Assembly (NCBI RefSeq): GCF_945901735.1
Contig: NZ_CAMDLM010000027.1
Span: 1-56,789, forward strand
Direction of reading: 5' to 3'
From: Limnohabitans sp. Rim8
Lineage (GTDB): Bacteria > Pseudomonadota > Gammaproteobacteria > Burkholderiales > Burkholderiaceae_C
DNA length: 56,789 nt
Part shown: in pieces, positions 38,444 through 47,758 of the stretch
Layout: each line of letters opens with the position of its first letter
Numbering within the stretch: position 1 is the first letter of the stretch
The notes under the pieces: model-generated
The model's database searches: none
What the model was told of the DNA's origin: nothing
What the model saw: only the letters and a program-made list of their open reading frames with translations
Made by a program: the position numbers and the translations under genes

Positions 38444-39546
38444 AAACTGTGCGCCATCTGCTGTACGGCGAAATCATCCGCGCTGTGGTCTTTGTGGCCT
38501 TGGGCTTTTTGGCCCTGTTTTTGTTTTTTGACCTGGTCGACGAGCTGCAGGCCATCGCTCGGCATGCAGCACAGGGCTACCAGTTGCAGCACGCCCTGCT
38601 GTTCATCGCTCTCAAGACGCCTGACCACATTTACGAATTGCTGCCGATCTCGGTGCTGATTGGCAGCATCTTTGTCATGGCGCGGCTGGCCCAAAGTTCC
38701 GAATTCACCATTTTGCGCACAGGGGGTCTGGAGCCCTGGATGGCGCTGTCCTCGCTGCTCAAGCTGGGGCTGGTGTTTGTGGCCCTCACCTTCTTTTTTG
38801 GTGACTACGCCGCGCCCTGGGCCGAGCGACGGGCACAGCAATTCAAGGCCCCATTTCTGGGCCAACTGACGACAGGTCAAACCGGGGCCTGGTTGCGCGA
38901 GAAGCAGGCAGGCCAGCAATACGCGGTCAATGTGCGCCGATTTGACGGCATAAGCCAGATGCAAGACGTGCGCATCCATGCCTTCAATGAAAAAGGCCAG
39001 CTTTTGAGCATCACCACAGCCCTTCAAGCTCAAATTCAACCAGGCCAGTGGCAGTTGAGCGAAGTGGAAGAAAAATCGATCCTCATGCCCAACACCGCCA
39101 ACCCTACGCCATTCAGTGTCACCAAGCTGGCCAGCAAAGTCTGGCCTACCGACATCAGCAGCGACATGGTGGCGGCCGCTTTGCTCAGCCCAGACCGCAT
39201 GAGCACCTGGGAGTTGTTCAGTTACATGCGCCACCTGTCGGCCAACAACCAAAACGCCCAGCGCTACGAAATCGAGTTTTGGCGCAAAGTGTTTTACCCC
39301 TTGAGTTGCCTGGTCATGCTGGCGCTGGCGCTGCCCTTTGCCTATTTGCATTTCCGCTCGGGGCAAATCGCCGGACATGTTTTTGCAGGCGTGCTCGCAG
39401 GCATCAGCTTTTCGCTGCTCAACAGCGTTTTCAGCCACGTCGGCAACCTGAACAACTGGCAGCCCCTGTTGACTTCGGCCGCACCCGCGCTCATTTACAG
39501 CGCCGTCTCACTGGCGGCATTTTGGTGGATGGTTTTAAGACGATGA
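38440..39546 (+). CDS. lptG: LPS export permease LptG
   Basis: The 368-residue partner of LptF. N-terminal [36 protein letters not shown] forms the first membrane segment, a periplasmic jellyroll runs about 120-265, and the last third holds three more segments (YPLSCLVMLALALPFAYLHF). Its start overlaps lptF (ATGA), as usual, and its stop overlaps the next gene, so translation of three genes is coupled. Confidence 0.95.
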   Translation: MKTVRHLLYGEIIRAVVFVALGFLALFLFFDLVDELQAIARHAAQGYQLQHALLFIALKTPDHIYELLPISVLIGSIFVMARLAQSSEFTILRTGGLEPWMALSSLLKLGLVFVALTFFFGDYAAPWAERRAQQFKAPFLGQLTTGQTGAWLREKQAGQQYAVNVRRFDGISQMQDVRIHAFNEKGQLLSITTALQAQIQPGQWQLSEVEEKSILMPNTANPTPFSVTKLASKVWPTDISSDMVAAALLSPDRMSTWELFSYMRHLSANNQNAQRYEIEFWRKVFYPLSCLVMLALALPFAYLHFRSGQIAGHVFAGVLAGISFSLLNSVFSHVGNLNNWQPLLTSAAPALIYSAVSLAAFWWMVLRR

Positions 39547-39926
39547 CATGCCCCATGACACCGCCCGGCGGCGTGATTTTGTTCGCCCATGGCTCGCGTG
39601 ACCCGCTTTGGCGCCTGCCCATTGACGCTGTGGCCGAGCGTATGCGGGTCCAACAGCCTGGCTTGCCTGTGGCCGTCGCCTTTTTGGAGCTGACTGAGCC
39701 GGACTTGCCTCAGACCGTGGAAGTGCTGATGAAACAAGGCGTGGCCCGTGTGCGCATCGTGCCCATGTTTTTGGGCGTGGGCCGACACGCCCGCGAAGAC
39801 CTGCCCGAGCTGGTGCAAGACCTGACCGAAGCCTACCCTCAAATGTCGTTTGAACTCTTGCCCGCCATCGGTCAACACCCTGCCATGACGGCACTCATGG
39901 CCGAGATCGCGGCCGGATCGGTTTAA
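39543..39926 (+). CDS. Small CbiX/SirB-type sirohydrochlorin chelatase
   Basis: The 127-residue single-domain protein matches the short CbiX(S)/SirB class that inserts metal (Co or Fe) into sirohydrochlorin. ILFAHGSRDPLW contains the active-site His, FLELTEPDLPQTVEVL and VRIVPMFLGVGRHAREDLP the second metal-binding and His region. Its start overlaps the lptG stop (ATGA). It lies beside a CysB-like regulator, which may tie it to siroheme for sulfite or nitrite reductase. Confidence 0.85.
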   Translation: MTCPMTPPGGVILFAHGSRDPLWRLPIDAVAERMRVQQPGLPVAVAFLELTEPDLPQTVEVLMKQGVARVRIVPMFLGVGRHAREDLPELVQDLTEAYPQMSFELLPAIGQHPAMTALMAEIAAGSV

Positions 39927-39973
39927 TCAGACATTTAAAGCATAATGCAGGCCAGCCATATAACCATAATCAT

Positions 39974-40915
39974 ATGAACCTGCACCAATTTCGCTTCGTC
40001 CAGGAAGCCGCCCGCCGAAACCTCAACCTGACTGAAACGGCCAAAGCCCTGCACACCTCGCAGCCTGGGGTGTCCAAGGCCATCATCGAGTTGGAAGAAG
40101 AGCTCGGCATCGACATCTTTGCCCGTCATGGCAAACGGCTCAAACGCATCACCGAACCCGGCCTGCACGTGCTGCAAAGCATCGAGCTGATCCTGCGCGA
40201 AGTGGGCAACTTGCGCAAAATCGGCGAACAATACAACGCCCAGGACAGCGGTACTTTGTCGATAGCCACCACCCACACGCAAGCCCGCTATGTGCTGCCC
40301 GTGCCTGTGGCCAAACTGCGCGACAAATACCCCAAGGTCAACATCAGCCTGCATCAGGGCGCACCCGACCAAGTGGCCAAAATGCTGCTGGACGACACGG
40401 CCGAGATCGGCATCGCCACGGAATCCTTGTCGGCCTACGATGACCTGGTGACCCTGCCCTGCTACGAGTGGCAACACGTGCTGGTGCTGCCGTTAGGCCA
40501 TCCCCTGGCCAGCAAAAGCCACCTCTCGCTCGAAGACATCGCCAGCCAACCCCTCATCACTTACCACCCTTCATTCACCGGGCGAAGCCGCATTGACCAA
40601 GCCTTTGCGGCCAAAAAAATCACGCCCCGCATCGCCCTCGAAGCCATCGACTCCGACGTCATCAAAACCTATGTGCGGCTGGGGTTGGGCATCGGCATCG
40701 TGGCCGAAATGGCCGTGCAGGACGACCCGGTCAAAGACCTGGCCGTGCGCCCCCTGGGCCAGTTGCTGGGCATGAACGTGGCCCGCGTGGCCTTCAAGCG
40801 CGGGGCCTACTTGCGTCAGTTTGTGTACCAATTTGCCGAACTGCTGAGTGACCGCCTCACCGCACCGCTGATTGCCAAAGCCATGACGGGCCACGTCAAC
40901 GATTACGAACTCTGA
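39974..40915 (+). CDS. CysB family LysR-type regulator
   Basis: The 313-residue LTTR starts with MNLHQFRFVQEAARRNLNLTETAKALHTSQPGVSKAIIELEEELG, the CysB/Cbl-type helix-turn-helix rather than a generic LysR. The effector domain (about 90-300) includes TTHTQARYVLPVPVAKL and HQGAPDQVAKMLLD. CysB proteins sense O- or N-acetylserine and activate sulfur assimilation. Upstream, CATAT/ATATG half-sites at 39957 and 39972 flank the start and could be a binding site. Confidence 0.9.
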   Translation: MNLHQFRFVQEAARRNLNLTETAKALHTSQPGVSKAIIELEEELGIDIFARHGKRLKRITEPGLHVLQSIELILREVGNLRKIGEQYNAQDSGTLSIATTHTQARYVLPVPVAKLRDKYPKVNISLHQGAPDQVAKMLLDDTAEIGIATESLSAYDDLVTLPCYEWQHVLVLPLGHPLASKSHLSLEDIASQPLITYHPSFTGRSRIDQAFAAKKITPRIALEAIDSDVIKTYVRLGLGIGIVAEMAVQDDPVKDLAVRPLGQLLGMNVARVAFKRGAYLRQFVYQFAELLSDRLTAPLIAKAMTGHVNDYEL

Positions 40916-40938
40916 ACGCTAATGCCATTCTCATACTC

Positions 40939-42108
40939 ATGACCGCCAACAGCCCCGCCCTCATCTCCAAGGCGCCCCAGATGGGCACCACCATCTTCAC
41001 CGTCATGTCCGCCTTGGCGGCCGAGAAAAAAGCCGTCAACCTCGGCCAGGGTTTTCCGGACTTTCCGTGCGACCCCCGACTCACCGACATGGTGGGAGAC
41101 GCCATGCGTGAAGGCCATAACCAATACCCACCCATGCCCGGCGTGGCCCCACTGCGCGAGGCCGTGGCCGCCAAAATCGAAGCCCTGTATGGCCGCCGCT
41201 ACAACCCCACCAGCGAGATCACCGTCACCGCCGGTGCCACCCAAGCCATCCTCGCCATCATCTTGGCCATCGTGCACCCTGGCGACGAAGTCATCGTGCT
41301 CGAACCCTGCTATGACAGCTACGTGCCCAACATCGCGCTGGCAGGTGGTCGCGTGGTGCGCGTGCCCCTGACCCCCGGCAGCTTTCGGCCCGACTTCGAC
41401 CGCATCCGCGCGGCCATCGGACCACGCACCCGCGCCATCCTGATCAACACCCCGCACAACCCCAGCGGCATGGTCTGGACCCGCGAAGAAATGCTGATCC
41501 TGCAAGACATTCTGGCCCCCACCCACGTGGTGCTGATCAGCGATGAGGTCTATGAACACATGGTCTACGCCCCCTTGCAGCATTGGAGCGCAGCGCACTT
41601 CGACGGCCTGGCCGCACGCGCCTTCATCGTCTCCAGTTTCGGCAAAACTTACCATGTGACGGGTTGGAAAGTCGGCACTGTGGCCGCCCCGGCCGACTAC
41701 ACCGCCGAGCTGCGCAAAGTGCACCAGTTCATGGTGTTCACCGTCAACACCCCCATGCAACACGCCCTGGCCCGCTACATGGCAGACCCAGCACCCTACC
41801 TGGAATTGCCCGCTTTTTACCAACGCAAGCGCGACTTGTTTCGCCAAGGCCTGGCGCAAACCCACTTCAAGCTCTTGCCCGGTGAAGGCACCTACTTCCA
41901 GTGCGCCGACATCTCGGATCTGCAAGTACCTGAAAAAAACCTGAGTGAAGCCGAATTTTGCCAATGGCTCACTGCTGAGATCGGCGTGGCCGCGATCCCC
42001 CTGTCGGCCTTTTATGGCAATGGTTTCGACCAAAAAGTCATCCGCTTTTGCTTTGCCAAAACCGACGAAACCTTGCACGCAGCGCTGCACAAACTCAAAG
42101 GGCTTTGA
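40939..42108 (+). CDS. Class I aminotransferase, methionine aminotransferase (YbdL)-like
   Basis: A 389-residue fold-type I PLP enzyme: NLGQGFPDFPCDPRL, PGVAPLREAVA, TAGATQAI, the NTPHNPSGMVWT motif, and PLP-binding Lys in SSFGKTYHVTGWKVG. The overall pattern fits YbdL-type methionine aminotransferases (KMBA formation), though other hydrophobic-amino-acid enzymes are possible. It begins 24 bases after the CysB-like gene on the same strand and may be regulated with it. Confidence 0.82.
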   Translation: MTANSPALISKAPQMGTTIFTVMSALAAEKKAVNLGQGFPDFPCDPRLTDMVGDAMREGHNQYPPMPGVAPLREAVAAKIEALYGRRYNPTSEITVTAGATQAILAIILAIVHPGDEVIVLEPCYDSYVPNIALAGGRVVRVPLTPGSFRPDFDRIRAAIGPRTRAILINTPHNPSGMVWTREEMLILQDILAPTHVVLISDEVYEHMVYAPLQHWSAAHFDGLAARAFIVSSFGKTYHVTGWKVGTVAAPADYTAELRKVHQFMVFTVNTPMQHALARYMADPAPYLELPAFYQRKRDLFRQGLAQTHFKLLPGEGTYFQCADISDLQVPEKNLSEAEFCQWLTAEIGVAAIPLSAFYGNGFDQKVIRFCFAKTDETLHAALHKLKGL

Positions 42109-43170
42109 GTGTCAGAGCACAAACCCAAGCTGCAGCCCTTCCAACTTCTCCGGCGCAGCCTCGCCACCGCTGGCCTCGCGCTTGCGGCCGCCTGCTCGGT
42201 CTCCGCACCACAAGCCCTCGCGCCCGTACAACCCGACAAAATTGTGCTCAGCCAACCCGTCCCATCCAGCCCGACCCGCTTTGACTTGCCCACAGGCCAA
42301 AGCCTGGCCGGTAGGTTCTGGGTCAGCCCTCAGTCCAAACACATCGTGCTGGCGGTGCATGGCTTCAACGATTACAGCAAAGCCTTTGAGCCACTCGCCC
42401 AGCACCTGGTGGCCGAACTGCAGGTCACGGTCTACGCCTACGACCAACGCGGCTTTGGTGCCAACCCCCAGCCAGGCATCTGGCCCGGAGCAGACACGCT
42501 ACTGGCCGACCTGCGCCACATTGCCACCCAACTGCGTGAGCGCCACCCCGGCCTGCCGCTCACGGTGGTGGGTGAGAGCATGGGCGGCGCGTTGGTGCTG
42601 GTGGCCGCCAGCGAAGCGCCCGGCCTTGCGGCTGACCAACTCATTCTCAAAGCCCCCGCTGTTTGGGGTGCGAACAGCATGCCATGGTACCAACGCCTGA
42701 GCCTGTACACCATGAATCTGGTCGCACCCGAGATGAGTTTCACCGGCCGGGGCTTGCCCTCGCTGGGCATCCGCCCCACCGACGACCCCGAAGTCTCACG
42801 CGACTTGAGCCGCGACCCGCTGTTTATCAAAGCCACCCGCGTGGGCAGCCTGGCCGGGGTGACCGAACTCATGGGCCGCGCCCAAACCCAAACCACCCTG
42901 CCACCCCAACGCAGCCTGGTGCTGTATGGCCTGCGCGACCGCATCATCCCGCCGCAACCTGTGTGCGATTGGCTCACGCACCTGAACACCGCAGTGCCAC
43001 AGACGGACAAGACGGATGTCGTCGTTTACCCCGAAGGCTGGCACCTGCTGACGCGCCAATTGCGCACGCGCGAACCGCTGCAAGACATGGCCCGCTGGAT
43101 TCAAAACACCCCCTTGACCCATCGGCAAAGCACGGCCCAAGCCCAGCAAGTGGTTTGCAAGGGACTTTGA
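42109..43170 (+). CDS. Lysophospholipase-like lipoprotein (alpha/beta hydrolase)
   Basis: The 353-residue protein has a lipoprotein signal (LALAAACS, Cys about 29) preceded by a basic segment. It contains VHGFNDYSKAF (oxyanion loop), the nucleophile elbow GESMGG and a C-terminal PEGWHLLT with the likely catalytic His, similar to monoacylglycerol lipases. It starts at GTG 42109 directly after the aminotransferase TGA, so the two are coupled. Substrate unknown. Confidence 0.8.
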   Translation: MSEHKPKLQPFQLLRRSLATAGLALAAACSVSAPQALAPVQPDKIVLSQPVPSSPTRFDLPTGQSLAGRFWVSPQSKHIVLAVHGFNDYSKAFEPLAQHLVAELQVTVYAYDQRGFGANPQPGIWPGADTLLADLRHIATQLRERHPGLPLTVVGESMGGALVLVAASEAPGLAADQLILKAPAVWGANSMPWYQRLSLYTMNLVAPEMSFTGRGLPSLGIRPTDDPEVSRDLSRDPLFIKATRVGSLAGVTELMGRAQTQTTLPPQRSLVLYGLRDRIIPPQPVCDWLTHLNTAVPQTDKTDVVVYPEGWHLLTRQLRTREPLQDMARWIQNTPLTHRQSTAQAQQVVCKGL

Positions 43171-43230
43171 ACACCCCAGCTCAGCGCAAAGTGCACCAAG
43201 CTGAAGGCTGCGGCATGCCTGCCCAGTCGT

Positions 43231-44121
43231 TCAGGTGGCCAAAAACCGGATCAGTTCTTGGGCCACTTGTTCAGGGTCTTCACGTTGCGGGAAATGCCCA
43301 CAAGCGGGCAGCACCTTGCGCTCATAACGGTTCAGAAATAGCGGTGCTTGCCCTTCAGAGGTTGACGCGGGGTTCACACCATCCACGCCGCCATGCAACA
43401 TCAAAGTCGGCACATCCAGTGGCAAGACCCGTCTCAATGCTTCTTCTTCGGCGGCATAACGCGGATCGCCCGGGGCATGCCCCCAGCGGTGCTGGTAGGA
43501 GTGAAGCGTCACCTCTGGCCAGTCTTTGTTGGCAAACACCTCGGCCGTAGCCTCGAATTCCTGATCTTCATACCAACCGGTGGGCGACCAGGTGTCCCAC
43601 ATGATTTTGGCAAAAGCCGGCCCCCTTTCGCGCACCTCACTTTGGCCTCTGGGCGTGGCCATGAACCAGTGGTACCAATAGTTGCGCACCTGCATCAGGG
43701 ACAGATTTTGCGAGGGCAAATTGGTGCCATAGGCCACTGACATCATGACCAGGTGACTGGCCACACCCGGCTGCAAAGCGCAAGCGCTGGCGGCCGCACG
43801 GGCCCCCCAGTCATGGCCCACCAAAGCCGGTTGCGCCAGGTCCAGCCGCTCGATCAAATCGAGCACATCACGACCCAAGGCGGAAATCTGCCCACTGCGC
43901 GGCGTCTCAGCATGCAAAAACCGTGTGGGCGAAAACCCCCGTAAGGCCGGCACCACCACACGCCATCCTTGCACTGCCAGCACAGGCGCCACACCCGACC
44001 AAGTGCGCACACTGTCGGGCCAACCGTGCAACAAAATCACCGTGCGCTGCCCGCTCGGGTTCCACTCTTGGTAGCCAATGCGCAAAACATCGGTGTCCAC
44101 AAACTTCACAGCAGAGGGCAT
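43231..44121 (-). CDS. Alpha/beta hydrolase, epoxide hydrolase/dehalogenase-like
   Basis: The 296-residue protein has HGWPDS (residues 32-37, oxyanion loop with adjacent Trp), a nucleophile elbow GHDWGA with Asp104 rather than Ser, a cap region with NYWYHWFMATPRG, and the catalytic His in CGHFPQRE near the C-terminus. An Asp nucleophile points to epoxide hydrolase or haloacetate/haloalkane dehalogenase chemistry, though lactone hydrolysis in the same fold is also known. It is the last gene of the minus-strand RLP operon, 40 bases after the SDR gene. Confidence 0.82.
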   Translation of the reverse strand: MPSAVKFVDTDVLRIGYQEWNPSGQRTVILLHGWPDSVRTWSGVAPVLAVQGWRVVVPALRGFSPTRFLHAETPRSGQISALGRDVLDLIERLDLAQPALVGHDWGARAAASACALQPGVASHLVMMSVAYGTNLPSQNLSLMQVRNYWYHWFMATPRGQSEVRERGPAFAKIMWDTWSPTGWYEDQEFEATAEVFANKDWPEVTLHSYQHRWGHAPGDPRYAAEEEALRRVLPLDVPTLMLHGGVDGVNPASTSEGQAPLFLNRYERKVLPACGHFPQREDPEQVAQELIRFLAT

Positions 44122-44161
44122 CTGTCACTCCTTATCTCTCACGCCTTGCATGAACACGCAC

Positions 44162-44935
44162 TCACAAGCCTGGCGCACCAGCCGACATGAAACCGCCATC
44201 GACGGGCAAAGCCACCCCCGTGGTGTAGCTGGCCTCATCCGACACAAGGTACATCACCGCCGCCGCAATCTCGGTGGTCAGGCCATACCGCGCCATGGGA
44301 ATGGCCTTGGCGTATTCGCCGCGGAACTGTTCTGAGTGCAACTCGCGCGTCATGGGCGTGTCTACGGGGCCAGGGCATACCGCATTGGCGGTGATGCCAT
44401 GCTCGGCCAACTCCACCGCCATTTGCCGGGTCAAAGCCACTACCGCCCCTTTGGAGGTGCCATAGGCCGTGCGCCCCTTGCCCACAGCCCGCAAACCCGC
44501 CACCGACGCGATGTTCACGATGCGCCCCCAACGCTGAGGCACCATCAACCGAGCGGCGTGTTGCGCGCACAACAAAGTCCCCGTCACATTCACTGCCATT
44601 GTGGCCAGGAAGTTGTCTAAAGGAAAATCCAGGAAGGGGAAAACCTTGGCGATACCCGCACTGTTGACCAGCACATCACAGCGCCCATCCTGCACACCCA
44701 CCGCCGCAAACACCTGCGCCACCGAAGCTGGATCGGCCACATCCAGCAACACGGCTTGGGTTTGCCACCCTTGCTGTTGCAGCGCTGCCGCCCAAGCCTG
44801 TGCACTTTGCACATCTTTATCAGCCACCCACACCTTGAATCCCTTGGCAGCCAAAGCCTGGCCTACCTGAGCGCCAATGCCTTTGGCCCCACCGGTCACC
44901 AGAGCAACGCGCCCATTTGAAGCTGACAACGTCAT
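44162..44935 (-). CDS. SDR family NAD(P)-dependent dehydrogenase
   Basis: A 257-residue classical short-chain dehydrogenase: TGGAKGIG (14-21) for the cofactor, NSAG (91-94), Ser144, Tyr158 and Lys162 of the catalytic triad, and a C-terminal YTTGVALPVDGGF. The aspartate in VADKD after the second strand favours NAD+. The ATG at 44935 is preferred over the TTG two codons upstream; AGAGG precedes it. It could oxidise a hydroxyl of an acid-sugar intermediate in the RLP operon. It follows the DUF1537 kinase by 55 bases. Confidence 0.85.
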   Translation of the reverse strand: MTLSASNGRVALVTGGAKGIGAQVGQALAAKGFKVWVADKDVQSAQAWAAALQQQGWQTQAVLLDVADPASVAQVFAAVGVQDGRCDVLVNSAGIAKVFPFLDFPLDNFLATMAVNVTGTLLCAQHAARLMVPQRWGRIVNIASVAGLRAVGKGRTAYGTSKGAVVALTRQMAVELAEHGITANAVCPGPVDTPMTRELHSEQFRGEYAKAIPMARYGLTTEIAAAVMYLVSDEASYTTGVALPVDGGFMSAGAPGL

Positions 44936-44990
44936 ACGCAACCTCTATTCATTGGCCCAAAAGACACCCACTCGACCGCTGCACCCGCGT

Positions 44991-46409
44991 TCAAGCCTCG
45001 CGCCCCCTCAAGGCCTGGACAAAAAAATCAGCCGACCCCATTTGACCGCCTTTCAAGGCAACCTCGAGTTGGCACAAATGGGGCTTGTCGGACAAGAGCT
45101 TGCACAAAGGGGCACCCGGCGCCAAGCGGGCATGCACCTGCAAGGCCTGCGGGCCCAGCCGCTGCATGATGGCGCTCGATGTGTCGCCGCCCGACAGCAG
45201 CAAACGTGGCACCTCCACGGTTTGCAACACCCGCTTTGTCAACTCACCCAGACACTCGCCCACCAAGCGCCCGCCTTGCAGCGCAGCTTGCGCCTGCGAC
45301 AGCCCTGAGGCCATCAAATGCTTGCGCAATTGACCGATGCGCGCATCCCCCGTGCCGCGTGCCGTGTGCACCACCACGCTGCACCCGCTGTGCCAAGCCG
45401 TCACGATCGCCTGGGCCATGTCCGCCAAGGCCTGCTCGCGGTGCGTGAGCCATGCACACACATCCAAAGCCACCTCGGCAAATCCCGCCTGCACGGCCAT
45501 GTCGACTTGCTGCGCGCTCAAGGCCGAAGCACTGGCCGACACCACCAACACCTGGGAAACGGCCGCAAACCGGTCAAAAGACGAGGCCTGCGCAGGCCAT
45601 GGCATGGAGGCACCTTCACGCCACCATTGCGTCAAGGCGTACTCCAGCCCCGAAGAGCCCACCGCAAACATCGGCCCCGGACTCGAAGCCGACAAACGCG
45701 CCAAATGCCGACCGGTGGCCGTCAGGTGTTCCGGCCGGGTGCCATCGAACAGCAATGCTTCGCAAGACGATGCCAACAAAGCATCCACCTCGGCATCTTG
45801 CTGCGCTTCAGACCGCTCAAAGACGGGCAGCGTGACAGTCGCCACCGTTTGGCGCGTTTGCATGTACAAATGCCTGGTCAGGTCCGACTCGGTCATGGGC
45901 GTCACAGGGTGCACATGCATGATGGGATGGCGGTCGATCCGATGCACCTGGCCATCCGTTGCCGACCGCGCAAACAAGTGACCAAAAGCGCAATAACGGC
46001 CCAGGGCCGGGTTGGCCGCCACCACCGGAATCACCCCGGAGCCAAAGGCCTGACGTGCCAAATCCATCACATGCCCAATGCTGCCCACATCGGGATGGCT
46101 GTCAAAAGTCGAGCACACCTTGTAATGCACCAAGGGCACCGGCAACTGGGCCAAAGCGGCCAAAACAGGCGGCAACTGCTCGTCCATTTCTTCAGGGCTC
46201 ATGGCGCGGCTGTGACCGGCAACACCCACGGCATCAAACGGCCCCAACGCCTCGAGCAAGGCCGCACTGGGCACCTGCAAAAACAAGGCACAGCGAAGCC
46301 CCGCAAAGCTCAGCACCTCCAGCGCATCGGTCGAGCCAGTGAAATCGTCGCCATAAAAGGCCAGCCGCATGGCGTTTGTGGGTGTGGGTGTGGGTGTGGG
46401 TTCAGTCAT
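44991..46409 (-). CDS. DUF1537 four-carbon acid sugar kinase (OiaK-like)
   Basis: The 472-residue protein has the N-terminal sugar-binding domain with RLAFYGDDFTGSTDALEV and the C-terminal nucleotide-binding domain with LLLSGGDTSSAIMQRLG and ALKGGQMG, which define the four-carbon acid sugar kinase family. Known members phosphorylate erythronate/threonate derivatives (OtnK) or 3-oxo-isoapionate (OiaK). The RuBisCO-like gene immediately upstream (8-base gap) favours an OiaK-like role. The N-terminus PTPTPTPT comes from a hexanucleotide repeat; Met14 (46370) is the likelier true start. Confidence 0.85.
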   Translation of the reverse strand: MTEPTPTPTPTNAMRLAFYGDDFTGSTDALEVLSFAGLRCALFLQVPSAALLEALGPFDAVGVAGHSRAMSPEEMDEQLPPVLAALAQLPVPLVHYKVCSTFDSHPDVGSIGHVMDLARQAFGSGVIPVVAANPALGRYCAFGHLFARSATDGQVHRIDRHPIMHVHPVTPMTESDLTRHLYMQTRQTVATVTLPVFERSEAQQDAEVDALLASSCEALLFDGTRPEHLTATGRHLARLSASSPGPMFAVGSSGLEYALTQWWREGASMPWPAQASSFDRFAAVSQVLVVSASASALSAQQVDMAVQAGFAEVALDVCAWLTHREQALADMAQAIVTAWHSGCSVVVHTARGTGDARIGQLRKHLMASGLSQAQAALQGGRLVGECLGELTKRVLQTVEVPRLLLSGGDTSSAIMQRLGPQALQVHARLAPGAPLCKLLSDKPHLCQLEVALKGGQMGSADFFVQALRGREA

Positions 46410-46417
46410 GGGTCAGC

Positions 46418-47686
46418 TCACCCAAAATGCGACAAGGCCCGGGCCAACTCGCTGTGATGGGCGGCGGCTTGCTGCAGGTCCACGCCCGCCACGGCTGCCT
46501 CCCAGGCCTGGCGCATGCTTTGCACCCCGGCGGCGGTGCCGTCTGGGTGACCAATGATGCCCCCGCCAGCCAAATGCATCAGGTCGCAAGAGGCCAGCTG
46601 CCGGTAAATTTCCGGGGCCAAACCGGCCCACTGTCCAGAAGAAAATACAGGCATCAATGGTTGCAAGCCCGCAAACGGACGCAAGCAATCCTGCGCATTG
46701 GCAAAAACCGACGCATCGGGTTCCCAAAATTTACTGCTGGGACCATTCACATGCAAATGGTCCACCCCCGCCAGCCGCCACAACTTTTGGAAGGCCGCAA
46801 AAGAAAAACCCAAGCCGGGGTGGCGCGTCAAGGCCCCCCAACCATTGCGGTGGCCATGAATGGGCAAAGCGGTGTTCTTGCGCAAATGCTCCACCCCGGC
46901 AAAGCCCATCCAATTGACGCTGACCATGACACACGTGCCACCGGCAGCCGCCACTGCCTCGCTTTGGCGCAGCATGTCATCGATCGAGCCCGAGACATTG
47001 AAGGCATACATCGGCATGCGCCCCAAGCGATCGGCATGCCGATGCAGCACCGGCATCACCGCCGCCAGCCGCGCAGCAAACGGCTCGTAGGGCGGATTGG
47101 CCATCAATTCATCGTCCTTGATGAAATCAATCCCCGCAGCGCACAGCGAATCCACCAGCTGCGCCGTTTGCTCGGCACTTAAACCAATGCTGGGCTTGAC
47201 AATCGTGCCCACCAAGGGACGCCCGTGCACGCCCGCCAGCTGGCGAGTGCCCTCGATGCCAAACGCAGGCCCCTGAAACTCGGCGGCATAAGAGGGTGAT
47301 AAATCCAGATCGAGCAAGCGCAATGCCGTGACCTCACCGAGCTCAAACAAATTGCCCGCCACCGTGGCCAACAGCGAAGGCAAATTGGCCCCGACGTTGT
47401 CCACTGGAAACGCAATCTCGATTTCGGCCCGTTCAAAAGGCCCATCCAGCCCCTGGCGCTGCAGCAAAGCACTGTGCAGCGTGGGTTGCGCGCTGGCAGG
47501 ACTGGGCAGCACACGGGTGACCCGGGCTCGCGAGCGCTCTTTCAATTGCGCGGTTTCCCCTGGCAAGGTGACAAAGGTACCACTCGACTGCTCTCCGGCA
47601 ATGATTTCGGCCACTCTGTCAGAGGGCACCGTGCTTTCAACGAAATAACGGGCAGTGAATTCGGAACGCGCACCAGGCTGGCTCAT
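46418..47686 (-). CDS. RuBisCO-like protein (form IV, OiaX-like)
   Basis: The 422-residue protein is a RuBisCO large-subunit homologue. The N-terminal alpha/beta domain (1-150) is followed by a TIM barrel with TIVKPSIGLS (Lys164 kept; the second RuBisCO Lys is Ser166), the metal motif DFIKDDE (Lys190, Asp192, Glu193), PIHGHRNGWG (His277, His279), DHLHVNG, loop 6-like SSKFWE (Lys319) and GGGIIGHPDG for phosphate. The changed residues rule out carboxylation as the likely job. RLPs act in methionine salvage (MtnW) or as OiaX, splitting 3-oxo-isoapionate 4-phosphate; the adjacent DUF1537 kinase favours the latter. Substrate not proven. Confidence 0.85.
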   Translation of the reverse strand: MSQPGARSEFTARYFVESTVPSDRVAEIIAGEQSSGTFVTLPGETAQLKERSRARVTRVLPSPASAQPTLHSALLQRQGLDGPFERAEIEIAFPVDNVGANLPSLLATVAGNLFELGEVTALRLLDLDLSPSYAAEFQGPAFGIEGTRQLAGVHGRPLVGTIVKPSIGLSAEQTAQLVDSLCAAGIDFIKDDELMANPPYEPFAARLAAVMPVLHRHADRLGRMPMYAFNVSGSIDDMLRQSEAVAAAGGTCVMVSVNWMGFAGVEHLRKNTALPIHGHRNGWGALTRHPGLGFSFAAFQKLWRLAGVDHLHVNGPSSKFWEPDASVFANAQDCLRPFAGLQPLMPVFSSGQWAGLAPEIYRQLASCDLMHLAGGGIIGHPDGTAAGVQSMRQAWEAAVAGVDLQQAAAHHSELARALSHFG

Positions 47687-47758
47687 GGATCAAGTCTGCT
47701 AGAAGGGAAGAAGCCAGCATCGTATGACGCCTGATGGGCCACCACAAGGCAGAACCGT

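Noticed and set aside
46370..46409. Short repeats as a CRISPR array
   Set aside because: Hexanucleotide tandem repeats without spacers; no CRISPR array was found in the window.
46418..47686. True RuBisCO (carboxylase)
   Set aside because: The second active-site Lys is Ser, loop 6 is altered, and no Calvin-cycle genes adjoin.
46418..47686. MtnW-type methionine salvage enolase
   Set aside because: No mtn genes adjoin; the DUF1537 kinase next door fits OiaX better. Not excluded by sequence alone.
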